Part shown: piece after piece, positions 1 to 11,024 of the stretch | How positions within the stretch are numbered: position 1 is the first letter of the stretch | Layout: every line of letters begins with the position of its first letter | Assembly (NCBI GenBank): GCA_963668115.1 | Contig: OY764147.1 | Coordinates: 806,001-870,000, forward strand | From: Plut-88900 sp963668115 | GTDB lineage: Bacteria > Chloroflexota > Dehalococcoidia > Plut-88900 | Direction of reading: 5' to 3' | DNA length: 64,000 nucleotides | Notes under the pieces: model-generated | Seen by the model: only the letters and a program-made list of their open reading frames with translations | The model's database searches: none | Told to the model about the DNA's origin: nothing | Translations under genes and position numbers: made by a program

Positions 1-1389
1 GCGCTGGGACTTGCCGAGGAGGCGGGCGACGCCGTATTCGGTGACAACGTAGTCGGCGAAGGTGCGGGGGATGGTGATGGCCGAGCCTACTTCGTGCTGG
101 GCCACGATCTTGGAAACCGTACCTCCGAGGGCCGTGGAAGTGAGAAGGGTGATGCCGCGGCCTCCTTCAGAGAGGACTGCGCCGATGTGGAGCTCGGGTT
201 GTCCTCCGGTACCGTTGTAGAGCCTGCCGCCGAAGAGGGTCTCGGAGTTGATCTGGCCTGTGAGGTCGATGGAGATGGCGTTGTTGATGGCGACCTGGTT
301 GGGGTTGGAGGCGATGTTGCGGATGTTGAGGATGTGATCGACGTCCCAGAGTTCGATGAGGGGGTTCAGGTGGGCGAAGGCGACCTCGTCGGGGGTGCTG
401 CCCATGAGGCCGGAGAAGACGGTCTTGCCCCGGTGGAGGGTCTTGCGGCTGCCGTTGACGATGCCTCTTTCGACGAGGGAGATGATGCCGGGGGCGGACA
501 TCTCGGCGTGCCAGCCTAGGTCCTTCTTGTCGTCGAAGACGCCGAGGGTGGGAAGGTAGACGCCGGGGGTGCCGACGCCGATCTGGAGGGAGTCGCCGTC
601 ACGGATGAGGCCGTGGACATGCTCGGCGATCTTGAGGATGGCGTCGGAGGGCGGGACCCATCCGGCCCAGCGGGCCCAGCTTCGGACCTGGGAGACGTCG
701 GCGTGGATGAGGGCGGGGATGGCCTCCTGGCGCTGGAAGTCGGACATGAGGGGGGAGATGCGCTCGAGTTCGGACCTGAGTTCGCCTTCGGGGAGGGTGT
801 CGAGGAGCTTCCGGGCGTCTTCGAGGGAGAGGGCGGGAGGGGTGTGTTCGACGAAGCGGTCGATCTCCGAGGCGTGGATGTAGTTGGCGCCGTAGGTGCG
901 GATCTGGTTTTCGTCGACCTGGGCGATGACATGGGAGGCGTGGGCGGCGACGCGGCGCTTGTCCCATAGCTCGCCGCCGAAGGAGCAGAAGCCGCGCTGG
1001 TCGGGTGGGGAGGTGACGATGAATAGGTAGTCGACGGCGCGGGGCCTGCGGCCTTGCTCCTCGAAGGGTTTCAGGCCGGTGGACAGGAGGGAGGGCTCGA
1101 AGTCGACATAACGCTGGTCGTGGGCGGGCCGGGCGACGTCGCCGAGGTAGAACATGATGGTGATGGGGAAGGAGTCGTCCCATCCGGGTTGGAGCCAGCC
1201 GGGGTCGTAGTGGGAGCCGAGGAGGTGAAGCTTTACGCCGCGCAACTGGTCGCGGCGGGCGGCGAGGGCGTCGAGGAGACGGGTGGGCTCGGGGCTGACG
1301 GAGACGGTCACCTCGTCGCCAGAGGAGATGGAGGAGACGGCTTCGTCGGGGGTGACGAGGTTTTGCCGGTAGTGTTGTCGCCAGTCCAT
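1..1389 (-). CDS. Acetyl-CoA hydrolase / 4-hydroxybutyrate CoA-transferase family protein (C-terminus cut by window edge)
   Basis: Open reading frame of 463 codons from an ATG at 1389 running off the left edge. It aligns by eye along its whole length with the complete paralogue at 48627-49949, which has about 30 more residues, so only the tail is missing. Seen: the glycine loop QIGVGTP, the WHAEM segment that should carry the catalytic glutamate (it attacks the acyl-CoA to form a glutamyl-CoA thioester in this family), NGSRKTLHRG, and the C-terminal DYVVTEYGVA motif. Family role: moving CoA between acyl groups, or acyl-CoA hydrolysis; the substrate cannot be told. No Shine-Dalgarno is visible before this ATG (the upstream bases are pyrimidine-rich on the coding strand). 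Confidence 0.88.
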   Translation of the reverse strand, partial: MDWRQHYRQNLVTPDEAVSSISSGDEVTVSVSPEPTRLLDALAARRDQLRGVKLHLLGSHYDPGWLQPGWDDSFPITIMFYLGDVARPAHDQRYVDFEPSLLSTGLKPFEEQGRRPRAVDYLFIVTSPPDQRGFCSFGGELWDKRRVAAHASHVIAQVDENQIRTYGANYIHASEIDRFVEHTPPALSLEDARKLLDTLPEGELRSELERISPLMSDFQRQEAIPALIHADVSQVRSWARWAGWVPPSDAILKIAEHVHGLIRDGDSLQIGVGTPGVYLPTLGVFDDKKDLGWHAEMSAPGIISLVERGIVNGSRKTLHRGKTVFSGLMGSTPDEVAFAHLNPLIELWDVDHILNIRNIASNPNQVAINNAISIDLTGQINSETLFGGRLYNGTGGQPELHIGAVLSEGGRGITLLTSTALGGTVSKIVAQHEVGSAITIPRTFADYVVTEYGVARLLGKSQR

Positions 1390-1516
1390 AGGAGGGGGGA
1401 GGGGTCCGGGCAATGTTAACACAGGGCCGGCGTTCCGGCGGGTTCGGGTTATTCAGTCCTCCCGAGGCGGACCCGCCCAAGGCGGATGTTCCATCTTCGA
1501 TTGTGGGGGTGGGGTT

Positions 1517-1595
1517 TTGATTGAACGTTGATTGAACGTTGATTGAACATTGATTGAACTCGTAGCTGTTTTGATTGAACGACGCCTGAAGGGGA
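1517..1595. repeat. 79-bp repeat element, copy 1: 11-bp units with core TTGATTGAAC
   Basis: Four contiguous 11-bp units with core TTGATTGAAC (1517, 1528, 1539, 1550), a 10-bp spacer CGTAGCTGTT, a fifth core at 1571 and the tail GACGCCTGAAGGGGA. The same arrangement, spacer and tail occur at 33999-34077. Both copies have the same orientation and lie about 130 bp upstream of a leftward gene start. The 11-bp period is about one helical turn, which suits a multi-site binding element, but that is inference. Confidence 0.9.
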
Positions 1596-1599
1596 TTTC

Positions 1600-2480
1600 C
1601 GGGGATTTCGCGTGGGGTAGGGGTGTGGATTTTTGATTGTTTTGCATTTTCAGGCACGGCTTTGATTGTTTAAGGGAAAAATCCGTTTTTCCCCGGCACT
1701 GGGGATTCCGTGTGGGGAAGCTCCCCGCCCCACACCGGGGATGGATTCACGCCATGGGCGCATCTTCGACCCGACTTCTCGGGAATGATCCGCCATAGGC
1801 GGACAGGCTCTCCTCGGAGGTGGGTTATGGTGGGGGAGGGGTTGTTGGGTTGTGGCGTTCGGGTTTGCATTCTGTCTGGTGGGTTTTGGGTAGGCGATGG
1901 AGGTCCGGGACTCGGATGCAGGATCTCGATGGCACCTACGCCGACACTGGCAGCATCGGCGGCTGTCCTGCCTTTCCCTTCACGCATGCCTTGGGAGACT
2001 TGCCGGTGTCGAGGGCGTCTCTGCGTGGGGACATCCGTCCTCCGCATCAGCGCTCGACCGCTGAACGGGACGGCATATCGGCTCGAAGCCGCCGTGGGCG
2101 GGTGGAGCCGCATAAGGGCGCTAAGGCCCTGCATAACGAGTGAAAGACTCGCGGAATTCCTCGGCGAGGGTTAAGTCGGCGAGGCGTATACGCCCGGGTA
2201 AGGGGCGTCGTATCGGCAAGGGCGTCGTTATAGAGAGGCCTGATGCCGCATAGAGTCGATGGACCATCCATCGCCTGGTAGGAAATGGGGTGGGGAGGAG
2301 GCGCGTGTCGGGGGCCGGGCGTTCGCGCAGCGCTCGGGTGCGACGGGGCCTATGTAGGCCGGTGCGGCTCATGGGACTCCTTTGGTTCCGCCAAGGGGCG
2401 GATGTATCACCTTTTCCTGTGTTGGACCGGACGTACGAAATCCGGGCCAGAGGAATGATAGCGTGTATATTTGTTTGAGT
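1600..2480. other. Long stretch without a convincing gene; rich in potential hairpins
   Basis: No reading frame here resembles a known protein, and the overlapping open frames look like high-GC artefacts. The segment 1900-2480 holds many short inverted repeats: GGCCTA/TAGGCC near 2350, CGATGG/CCATCG near 2260, CGAGT/ACTCG around 2140, and a CCTCG/CGAGG pair flanking a TTAA-containing loop near 2160-2190. A structured RNA or decayed DNA are both possible. The diagnostic motifs of RNase P RNA, tmRNA and SRP RNA were looked for and not found. Confidence 0.4.
1736..1790. repeat. Dispersed palindromic repeat, family A (GGATGGATTC...GGGAATGA)
   Basis: GGATGGATTCACGCC, then a TCGACC-containing middle, then TCTCGGGAATGATCCG. 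It is one of about seven related intergenic repeats in the window whose arms pair GATTCCCG-like with CGGGAAT-like sequence. Confidence 0.7.
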
Positions 2481-2684
2481 CAAGCGTTCAGACGGGGCAA
2501 TTTTTGATGTGACTTCCCAGGGGGAGGGTGGGGGAGTTTTGGGGAGCGGATAATCATTGGTTCCAGTCGAAGGTTAGAGTTACTAAGTGCGATGCCTCAT
2601 CTTGCAATCTGTAAGGAGCGAGCGTATATTCGACCCAAGTCTCACCACAGGCTTACAACTTCTCCTGGAGCGTGTGCGCTATGG

Positions 2685-2710
2685 CAAGGAGGGGCATTCG
2701 TGCCCCCTTG
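2685..2710. other. Strong hairpin with TTCG tetraloop
   Basis: CAAGGAGGGGCA, loop TTCG, TGCCCCCCTTG-like return arm with one mismatch pair. This predicts a very stable UUCG-capped stem. There is no T-run after it, so it is not a classical intrinsic terminator. It lies about 175 bp before the methyltransferase-HNH gene. Confidence 0.55.
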
Positions 2711-2884
2711 TCGGCTCACACGGAGAACGGCTGCTTGTGGTGAGACGCCCAATCCTTGCCGCAAGGGGGTTCCGTGAGTGAGCCATTTTCACCTGATTGC
2801 CGAAGGTCTGCCGTAGCGGGCCGCGGGCATAATCTTCTTACGCGGGCTTAGTCCATCCCCCGGTCGTTGGCCGGGAGTTAGCCT

Positions 2885-4240
2885 ATGGGCGAGCTCAACG
2901 TCGAGTCCCGGACTCTGTTCATAGCGGACAACTTGGAGATTCTGCGCGGGGTCAACTCGGAAAGCATAGACCTGATTGCCACAGACCCACCTTTCAACAA
3001 GGGGGTGAAGGACTTTGAGGGGATAGTCACTGCGGGGGTGGATGAGGAAGGCAAGAAGGTCCGGTACAAGGATGTCTGGACGTGGGGGGACGTACAGTCA
3101 GAGTGGACGGAGAGCATCCGGCAAGACCACCCAAATCTCTATGCGGTGGTGCGGGGTGCGAACGCTGCGGCAGGAGATGACATGGGGGCTTATCTATGCT
3201 GGCTAGGGGTGCGGGTGTTGGAGATGCACCGCCTGCTAAAGCCTACGGGGAGTCTATATCTCCATATTGACCATACCGCCCATGCCTACGTAAAGGCGAT
3301 GATGGATGCGATATTCGGGCGGGCCAACTTCCGCAATGAGATTGTGTGGTGCTACACGGGGCCGAATGCTGCTAAGAAATGGTTTCCGCGCAAGCACGAC
3401 ATAATCTTATTCTACGCTAAGTCCTCTGCCACAATATTTAACGGTGATGCTGTTCGTCGCCCCTACAAAGCGGAATACACTCCAGCGCGAGGTGTACACG
3501 GGGCGAGGATAGGTGAGGACTCGGATAAGAAACGCTCAATCCATGAGCGGGGGGCTATCCCAACTGATTGGTGGGCTGACGGCTTCCTAACGAATATCTC
3601 AGCCTATCGCTCGGAGTTGACGGGCTACCCGACGCAAAAACCCCTAGCCCTCTACGAACGCATTATCAAAGCTTCCAGCAATGAGGGAGAGATTGTCCTC
3701 GACCCATTCGCAGGGTGCGCGACGACTTGCGTGGCCGCCGAGAGGCTGGGGAGGGGATGGATAGGAATAGATATCAACAAGCCAGCCAGGAAGGTGATAC
3801 GGGAGCGGCTTAAGAGAGAAATAAATAAGAGCATGGCGTGGGGGAAGCTAGTCAAGACTCCCAGCCAACCGCCCATGCGTACGGACGGCGGACAGGAAGC
3901 CGCGCCGGAGTTGATACTGGTAAGCCCCAAGCCGAGGGCTCCCCGTCTCTCGGCGCGTGAACTGCGTAGTCGCCTCGTAATCGCCGACGGGCTGAAGTGC
4001 CAGGGGTGCGGGTGGGTACCGCACCACGAGGAGTACATGGAGGTAGACCATCGGGTGCCCAAGTCGAGGGGGGGTCGTGATGACCTGCGGAATAGGGTAC
4101 TGCTCTGCGGGCCGTGCAACGGGACGAAGGGGAATAAGCTGACGTTGGCGGAGCTTCGGAGGCGTCGGCTAGATGAAGGGCGGATGGAGGACAAATCGTG
4201 GGACGAGGAGTGGTATGAGCGTGAGGGGAGGTTCGGGTAA
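2885..4240 (+). CDS. Site-specific DNA methyltransferase (beta class) fused to an HNH nuclease domain
   Basis: 451 residues. The N-terminal part is an N4-cytosine/N6-adenine methylase: catalytic DPPF at residues 34-37 precedes the SAM-binding DPFAG at 273-277, the beta-class order. The C-terminal part (about 355-425) is an HNH nuclease zinc-finger module: CxxC at 372/375, VDH with PKSRGG at 387-397, and LLCGPCN at 406-412. GGGAG lies 7 bases before the ATG. No separate restriction or specificity gene is adjacent, so modification and possible cleavage sit on one chain. It could be a single-polypeptide restriction-modification enzyme or a mobile methylase whose HNH acts in DNA processing. It stands alone between repeat-filled spacers, which suggests acquired DNA. 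Confidence 0.88.
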   Translation: MGELNVESRTLFIADNLEILRGVNSESIDLIATDPPFNKGVKDFEGIVTAGVDEEGKKVRYKDVWTWGDVQSEWTESIRQDHPNLYAVVRGANAAAGDDMGAYLCWLGVRVLEMHRLLKPTGSLYLHIDHTAHAYVKAMMDAIFGRANFRNEIVWCYTGPNAAKKWFPRKHDIILFYAKSSATIFNGDAVRRPYKAEYTPARGVHGARIGEDSDKKRSIHERGAIPTDWWADGFLTNISAYRSELTGYPTQKPLALYERIIKASSNEGEIVLDPFAGCATTCVAAERLGRGWIGIDINKPARKVIRERLKREINKSMAWGKLVKTPSQPPMRTDGGQEAAPELILVSPKPRAPRLSARELRSRLVIADGLKCQGCGWVPHHEEYMEVDHRVPKSRGGRDDLRNRVLLCGPCNGTKGNKLTLAELRRRRLDEGRMEDKSWDEEWYEREGRFG

Positions 4241-4254
4241 GCGCGTGTCGTTAC

Positions 4255-4290
4255 CCGGGGATGGATTCCCGATCGGGGTCGGGAATGACG
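4255..4290. repeat. Dispersed palindromic repeat, family A
   Basis: GGGGATGGATTCCCGAT then CGGGGTCGGGAATGACGA; the arms ATTCCCGA/TCGGGAAT pair. It lies just past the stop of the methyltransferase-HNH gene, in a gene-free 440-bp spacer made almost entirely of repeats. Confidence 0.75.
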
Positions 4291-4337
4291 AGTTAAGGGG
4301 GGTGGGGATGAGGGGGGTGGGTTTGGGGAGGGGCGTG

Positions 4338-4392
4338 GACCGCCCCCCGCTCGCACTTCGACAGGCTCAGCACGAGCGGCCCCGCGTCCGGG
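4338..4392. repeat. Dispersed repeat, family B (CACTTCGACAGGCTCAGCACGAG core)
   Basis: GGACCGCCCCCCGCTCGCACTTCG continuing into CAGGCTCAGCACGAGCGGCCCC. CGCTCG and CGAGCGG can pair around the core. Related copies are at 7098 and 50030, and degenerate ones near 30800 and 51382. Confidence 0.75.
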
Positions 4393-4393
4393 G

Positions 4394-4458
4394 ATCACCC
4401 TCACCCTAGCCCTCTCACGCCTAAGGCGCATCTGCGACCCCTCAAGGGAGAGGGGACA
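4394..4458. repeat. Dispersed palindromic repeat, family C (CCCTCTC / GAGAGGG arms)
   Basis: TCACCCTCACCCTAGCCCTCTC followed, after a GCGCA-containing insertion, by CTCAAGGGAGAGGGGAC. The same arms are close together at 33351-33391. At 18201-18229 and 19431-19443 they are split by the IS element. Confidence 0.75.
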
Positions 4459-4479
4459 GGACGCCACCCCCCGCCCCGC

Positions 4480-4539
4480 GGGATGGATTCACGCCAATGG
4501 CGCACTTGCAGCCGGCTCGGGGGCCGGAATGACGGATAG
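4480..4539. repeat. Dispersed palindromic repeat, family A, long variant
   Basis: GGGATGGATTCACGCC, CAATGGCGCACTTGCAGCC, CGGGGGCCGGAATGACGGAT. It is the last of four repeats filling the spacer between 4240 and the MFS gene. Nothing else is seen there. Confidence 0.7.
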
Positions 4540-4681
4540 AGCGGGTGGGGACGGGGGGAGGGAAGGAATGACGGGTGTGGGGGGTTCCTATAGAATACGG
4601 CGGCTTGTTTCCGTTGGTTGAGGGGCTGCGTGGGGCGGTCGGGTTGGGAAGTAGTTTGTGTCGGGTGGAGGCCCGCAGAGA

Positions 4682-5920
4682 ATGAAGCAGAGCCGTACTG
4701 CCTGGTTGACGCGATCCCGTGCCCTGAGCTCGCTGGAGCACCGGGGGTGGAGGAGGTTGTGGTTCGTCAGCCAGCTTTGGCACCTGCCGTTCTGGATGGA
4801 CTACATAATCCTGGGGTGGGTGATCCTGGAGCGGACGGACTCGCCGTTCCTGGTGGCGCTGGTCGGGGCGGCGCGGCTTCTGCCGATGGGGACACTGGGG
4901 TTCGTGGCGGGGACGCAGGCCGACAGGTGGCCTCGAAAGAGCATGCTGGTCGGGGCGCAGGCCCTGAACTTCGTGCTGTCGGCCGGCATGGGAGTAGCGC
5001 TGTTGTTCGATCTGCTGGAGCTATGGCAGATGTACCTGGGTTCATTTCTTATCGGGATTGCCTGGGCAATCGACTACCCGGTGAGGCATTCGATAATACG
5101 GGACGTGGTGCCGGAGGACGTGGTGGTGAACGCCATGGCGATAAACGTGGCGTCGTGGATGGGGTCGGCGATGGTGGGGAGGTGGATGGCGGGGTGGATG
5201 CTGGACGTGGCGGGGCCGGGGGAGGCGTACATATTCATCGCGGTATCGGTGTTGCTGGGGCTGCTTTTCGTGCTGCGGGTGCCCGTGCCGAGGGCAGTCA
5301 GGGAGGCCACGGCACCGGAATCGATAATCAAGAGCGTGACGTCGGGGCTGAGGTACGTGTGGGGGAACGGACCCATAAGAGGTGTGCTGTTGATCACCCT
5401 AGGGGCAAACACGCTGCTGTTTCCGCACATACAGCTACACGCGGTGTTTGCGAGGGACGTGTATGACGTGGGGGCCACGGGGCTTGGATTTCTGAGCGGT
5501 ATGGACGGCCTAGGGTCGATGATCGGGTCGTTCACGATAGCGGCACTAGGGACGCTGAGGTACAGGGGCCGGATATTCGTAGTGGGGTCTACGGTGCTGG
5601 GGATAGGGGTGCTGCTGTTCAGCCTGACCCCGACCTTCGGGCTGGCGTTGGTGGCACTGCTGTTTGCGGGATTCGGGCAAGGGGGCTTCACGACGATGCA
5701 GACGACGATAGCAACTACGGCGTCGACGCCGGAGATGAGGGGTCGGGCGATGGGTGCGGTGGCGATGGCCATCGGGTCTCTGCCGCTGGGGATGGTGTAT
5801 ATCGGGGCGCTGGCGGAGTGGATCGGGGTGCAGAGGGCGGTGACGTACAGCAGCGTGGCTTTCCTGGCGGTGGTGCTGCTGACGGCGGTGACGCAGCCGG
5901 GGATACGTCGGGTGGGGTGA
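4682..5920 (+). CDS. MFS transporter
   Basis: About 412 residues with some twelve hydrophobic segments, so an inner-membrane major-facilitator carrier, probably a small-molecule exporter (substrate unknown). The loop between helices 2 and 3 carries GFVAGTQADRWPRK, the family's motif A (G-x3-D-R-x2-R-K type). The ATG at 4682 was chosen because GGTGGAGG lies about ten bases before it; an in-frame GTG at 4658 is the alternative. It is followed after 76 bp, including a palindromic repeat, by a flavin monooxygenase gene on the same strand, so co-transcription is possible but not shown. Confidence 0.85.
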   Translation: MKQSRTAWLTRSRALSSLEHRGWRRLWFVSQLWHLPFWMDYIILGWVILERTDSPFLVALVGAARLLPMGTLGFVAGTQADRWPRKSMLVGAQALNFVLSAGMGVALLFDLLELWQMYLGSFLIGIAWAIDYPVRHSIIRDVVPEDVVVNAMAINVASWMGSAMVGRWMAGWMLDVAGPGEAYIFIAVSVLLGLLFVLRVPVPRAVREATAPESIIKSVTSGLRYVWGNGPIRGVLLITLGANTLLFPHIQLHAVFARDVYDVGATGLGFLSGMDGLGSMIGSFTIAALGTLRYRGRIFVVGSTVLGIGVLLFSLTPTFGLALVALLFAGFGQGGFTTMQTTIATTASTPEMRGRAMGAVAMAIGSLPLGMVYIGALAEWIGVQRAVTYSSVAFLAVVLLTAVTQPGIRRVG

Positions 5921-5939
5921 AGGGACCTCACCCCGGGGA

Positions 5940-5967
5940 AGGGCAGACACGAGACCTGCCCCTACGG
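5940..5967. repeat. Dispersed palindromic repeat, family D (GGGCAG...CTGCCC)
   Basis: GGGCAGACACGAGACCTGCCCCTACGG; arms GGGCAG/CTGCCC. Copies also lie at 39377 and 45401. Each sits close to a stop codon, so a transcript-end role is conceivable. Confidence 0.75.
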
Positions 5968-5996
5968 AGAATCTAAGGAAGAAGGAGTATGGATAG

Positions 5997-7064
5997 ATGA
6001 AATTTGGGTTGTTTTTCTTTGCAGAGAACCCGGAGGAGTTCCGGACGCCGGATACGGAGAACTATCAGCAGGTGTTGGAACTCACGGAGCTGGCGGAGGA
6101 CCTGGGGTTCGACCAGGTGTGGACTGCTGAGCATCACTTCGATGCACAGTACCCGCCCAACCCGTTCATCCTGTGCGCTGCGATGGCGGCGAGGACGAGC
6201 CGGATAAGGATCGGGACGAACATCTGCATTCTGCCGCTTCACCACCCCCTGATCGTGGCTGAGAATGCGGCAATGGTGGACGTGCTGTCGAATGGACGGT
6301 TCGACCTGGGGTTGGGGGTGGGGTATGAGAAGACGGAGTTCGAGACGCTGGACGTGCCGCGGAAGGAGCGGGGCCGGAGGATGGAGGAGGGGATACAGTC
6401 GATCATCGGGCTGATGACGGAGGAGAAGTTCAAGTTCAAGGGTCGGCATTTTCATTTTGACGGGGTGACGATGCTGCCCCGGCCCGTGCAGAAGCCGCAC
6501 CCGCCGATATGGGTGGCGGCGGAGAAGAGGCCGGTTGAGGACGAGATACCGCCAGCAATCGAGAGGGCGGCCAGGTACGGGTGTCATCTGACCGGGCCCC
6601 GGGACCCGGAGATGCTCGGGCCATATGAGAGGGCGCTGTGGAAGTACGGTCGTGAGCCGGGGGAGTATTTCAGGAACGTAATTCGGAACTGCTATGTCGG
6701 GGAGACGAAGGAGCAGGCGTGGAGGGACTACGCGCCTCATGCGCTGGCTCAGATGCGGGGCTACCTGCCCAAGTACACGGAGGCGGGGATATTCGAGACG
6801 ATGGCGGGCGAGATGTTCGGGAGGCTGCCGCTACCGAGTGCGGAGGAGTTGCCGGGGCTGGCGGAGTCGGGGGAAGTGCACTTTTTGGGGAAGCCATTCG
6901 TGGTGGGGACGCCGGACGAGGTGTGTCGGGCGGTGGAGGAGGACGAGAGTCGGGGGATTACGCATTTCCTGGCTTGGATGCAGATAGGGGGGATGGATGC
7001 GAGGAAGACCAGGAGTTCGATGAGGTTATTTGCGCGGGAGGTGATGCCGCATTTTAGGGGGTGA
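5997..7064 (+). CDS. LLM class flavin-dependent oxidoreductase (luciferase-like monooxygenase)
   Basis: 355 residues with the bacterial-luciferase TIM-barrel pattern: N-terminal KFGLFFF, then AEHHF near residue 44, RIGTNICILPLHHP, NGRFDLGLGVGYEKTEF, RPVQKPHPPIWVA, and a late VGTPDEV that in this family lies near the flavin phosphate. These enzymes use reduced FMN or F420 to oxidise or cleave organic molecules; the substrate is unknown. AAGGAG lies nine bases before the ATG. It belongs to a different subgroup from the four MRFD-starting paralogues at 17-23 kb, being less similar at its N-terminus. It is followed by two dispersed repeats and a convergent ABC exporter. Confidence 0.88.
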   Translation: MKFGLFFFAENPEEFRTPDTENYQQVLELTELAEDLGFDQVWTAEHHFDAQYPPNPFILCAAMAARTSRIRIGTNICILPLHHPLIVAENAAMVDVLSNGRFDLGLGVGYEKTEFETLDVPRKERGRRMEEGIQSIIGLMTEEKFKFKGRHFHFDGVTMLPRPVQKPHPPIWVAAEKRPVEDEIPPAIERAARYGCHLTGPRDPEMLGPYERALWKYGREPGEYFRNVIRNCYVGETKEQAWRDYAPHALAQMRGYLPKYTEAGIFETMAGEMFGRLPLPSAEELPGLAESGEVHFLGKPFVVGTPDEVCRAVEEDESRGITHFLAWMQIGGMDARKTRSSMRLFAREVMPHFRG

Positions 7065-7097
7065 GAGGATTAAGAGTCACGCGACGGGTTAGCAGTG

Positions 7098-7150
7098 CGT
7101 GGGCCGCCCCCCGCTCATACTTCGAGAACCTCAGCACGAGCGGCCCCGGC
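7098..7150. repeat. Dispersed repeat, family B
   Basis: GGGCCGCCCCCCGCTCATACTTCG then AGAACCTCAGCACGAGCGGCCCC. It is a degenerate match to the copies at 4338 and 50030, and the CCGCTC/GAGCGG ends can pair. Confidence 0.7.
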
Positions 7151-7152
7151 CA

Positions 7153-7189
7153 GGGGATGGATTCCCGACTACTCGGGAATGACGGATAG
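7153..7189. repeat. Dispersed palindromic repeat, family A
   Basis: GGGATGGATTCCCGACT, ACTCGGGAATGACGGAT; arms ATTCCCGA/CGGGAAT. It lies directly beside the family B copy, between convergent genes. Confidence 0.75.
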
Positions 7190-7199
7190 CAATGGGGGG

Positions 7200-10841
<3,642 letters not shown>

Positions 10842-11024
10842 AAGGCAGCGGTCGGGAGGAGGGCCCCAGGGCATGGGTCGCCTGTCGGGGCCCGGCGAGG
10901 GGGATTATACAGTCATCACGGAGTGTCGTAAACAGGATGTACTCGTTTAAGGTATGTACCCGAAGAGCATATTAGACTGCTAAAATTCCCGCATTCCAAA
11001 TGCAACTATGAAAGGAATCAAGCA

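Noticed and set aside
1517..1595. CRISPR array
   Set aside because: Units are 11 bp and contiguous with no unique spacers, and no cas genes are present.
599..1657. Long reverse-strand frame with arginine/proline-rich translation
   Set aside because: It is out of frame with the CoA transferase, whose own frame keeps all family motifs; low-complexity Pro/Arg translations are typical shadows in GC-rich DNA.
1900..2480. RNase P RNA, tmRNA or SRP RNA
   Set aside because: The conserved P4 strands of RNase P, the tmRNA tRNA-like ends and tag, and the SRP GGAAG-type loop were not found in either strand.
1670..2483. Several overlapping open frames of 60-154 residues
   Set aside because: No family resemblance, mutually overlapping on both strands, and no good ribosome sites. 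Treated as non-coding.
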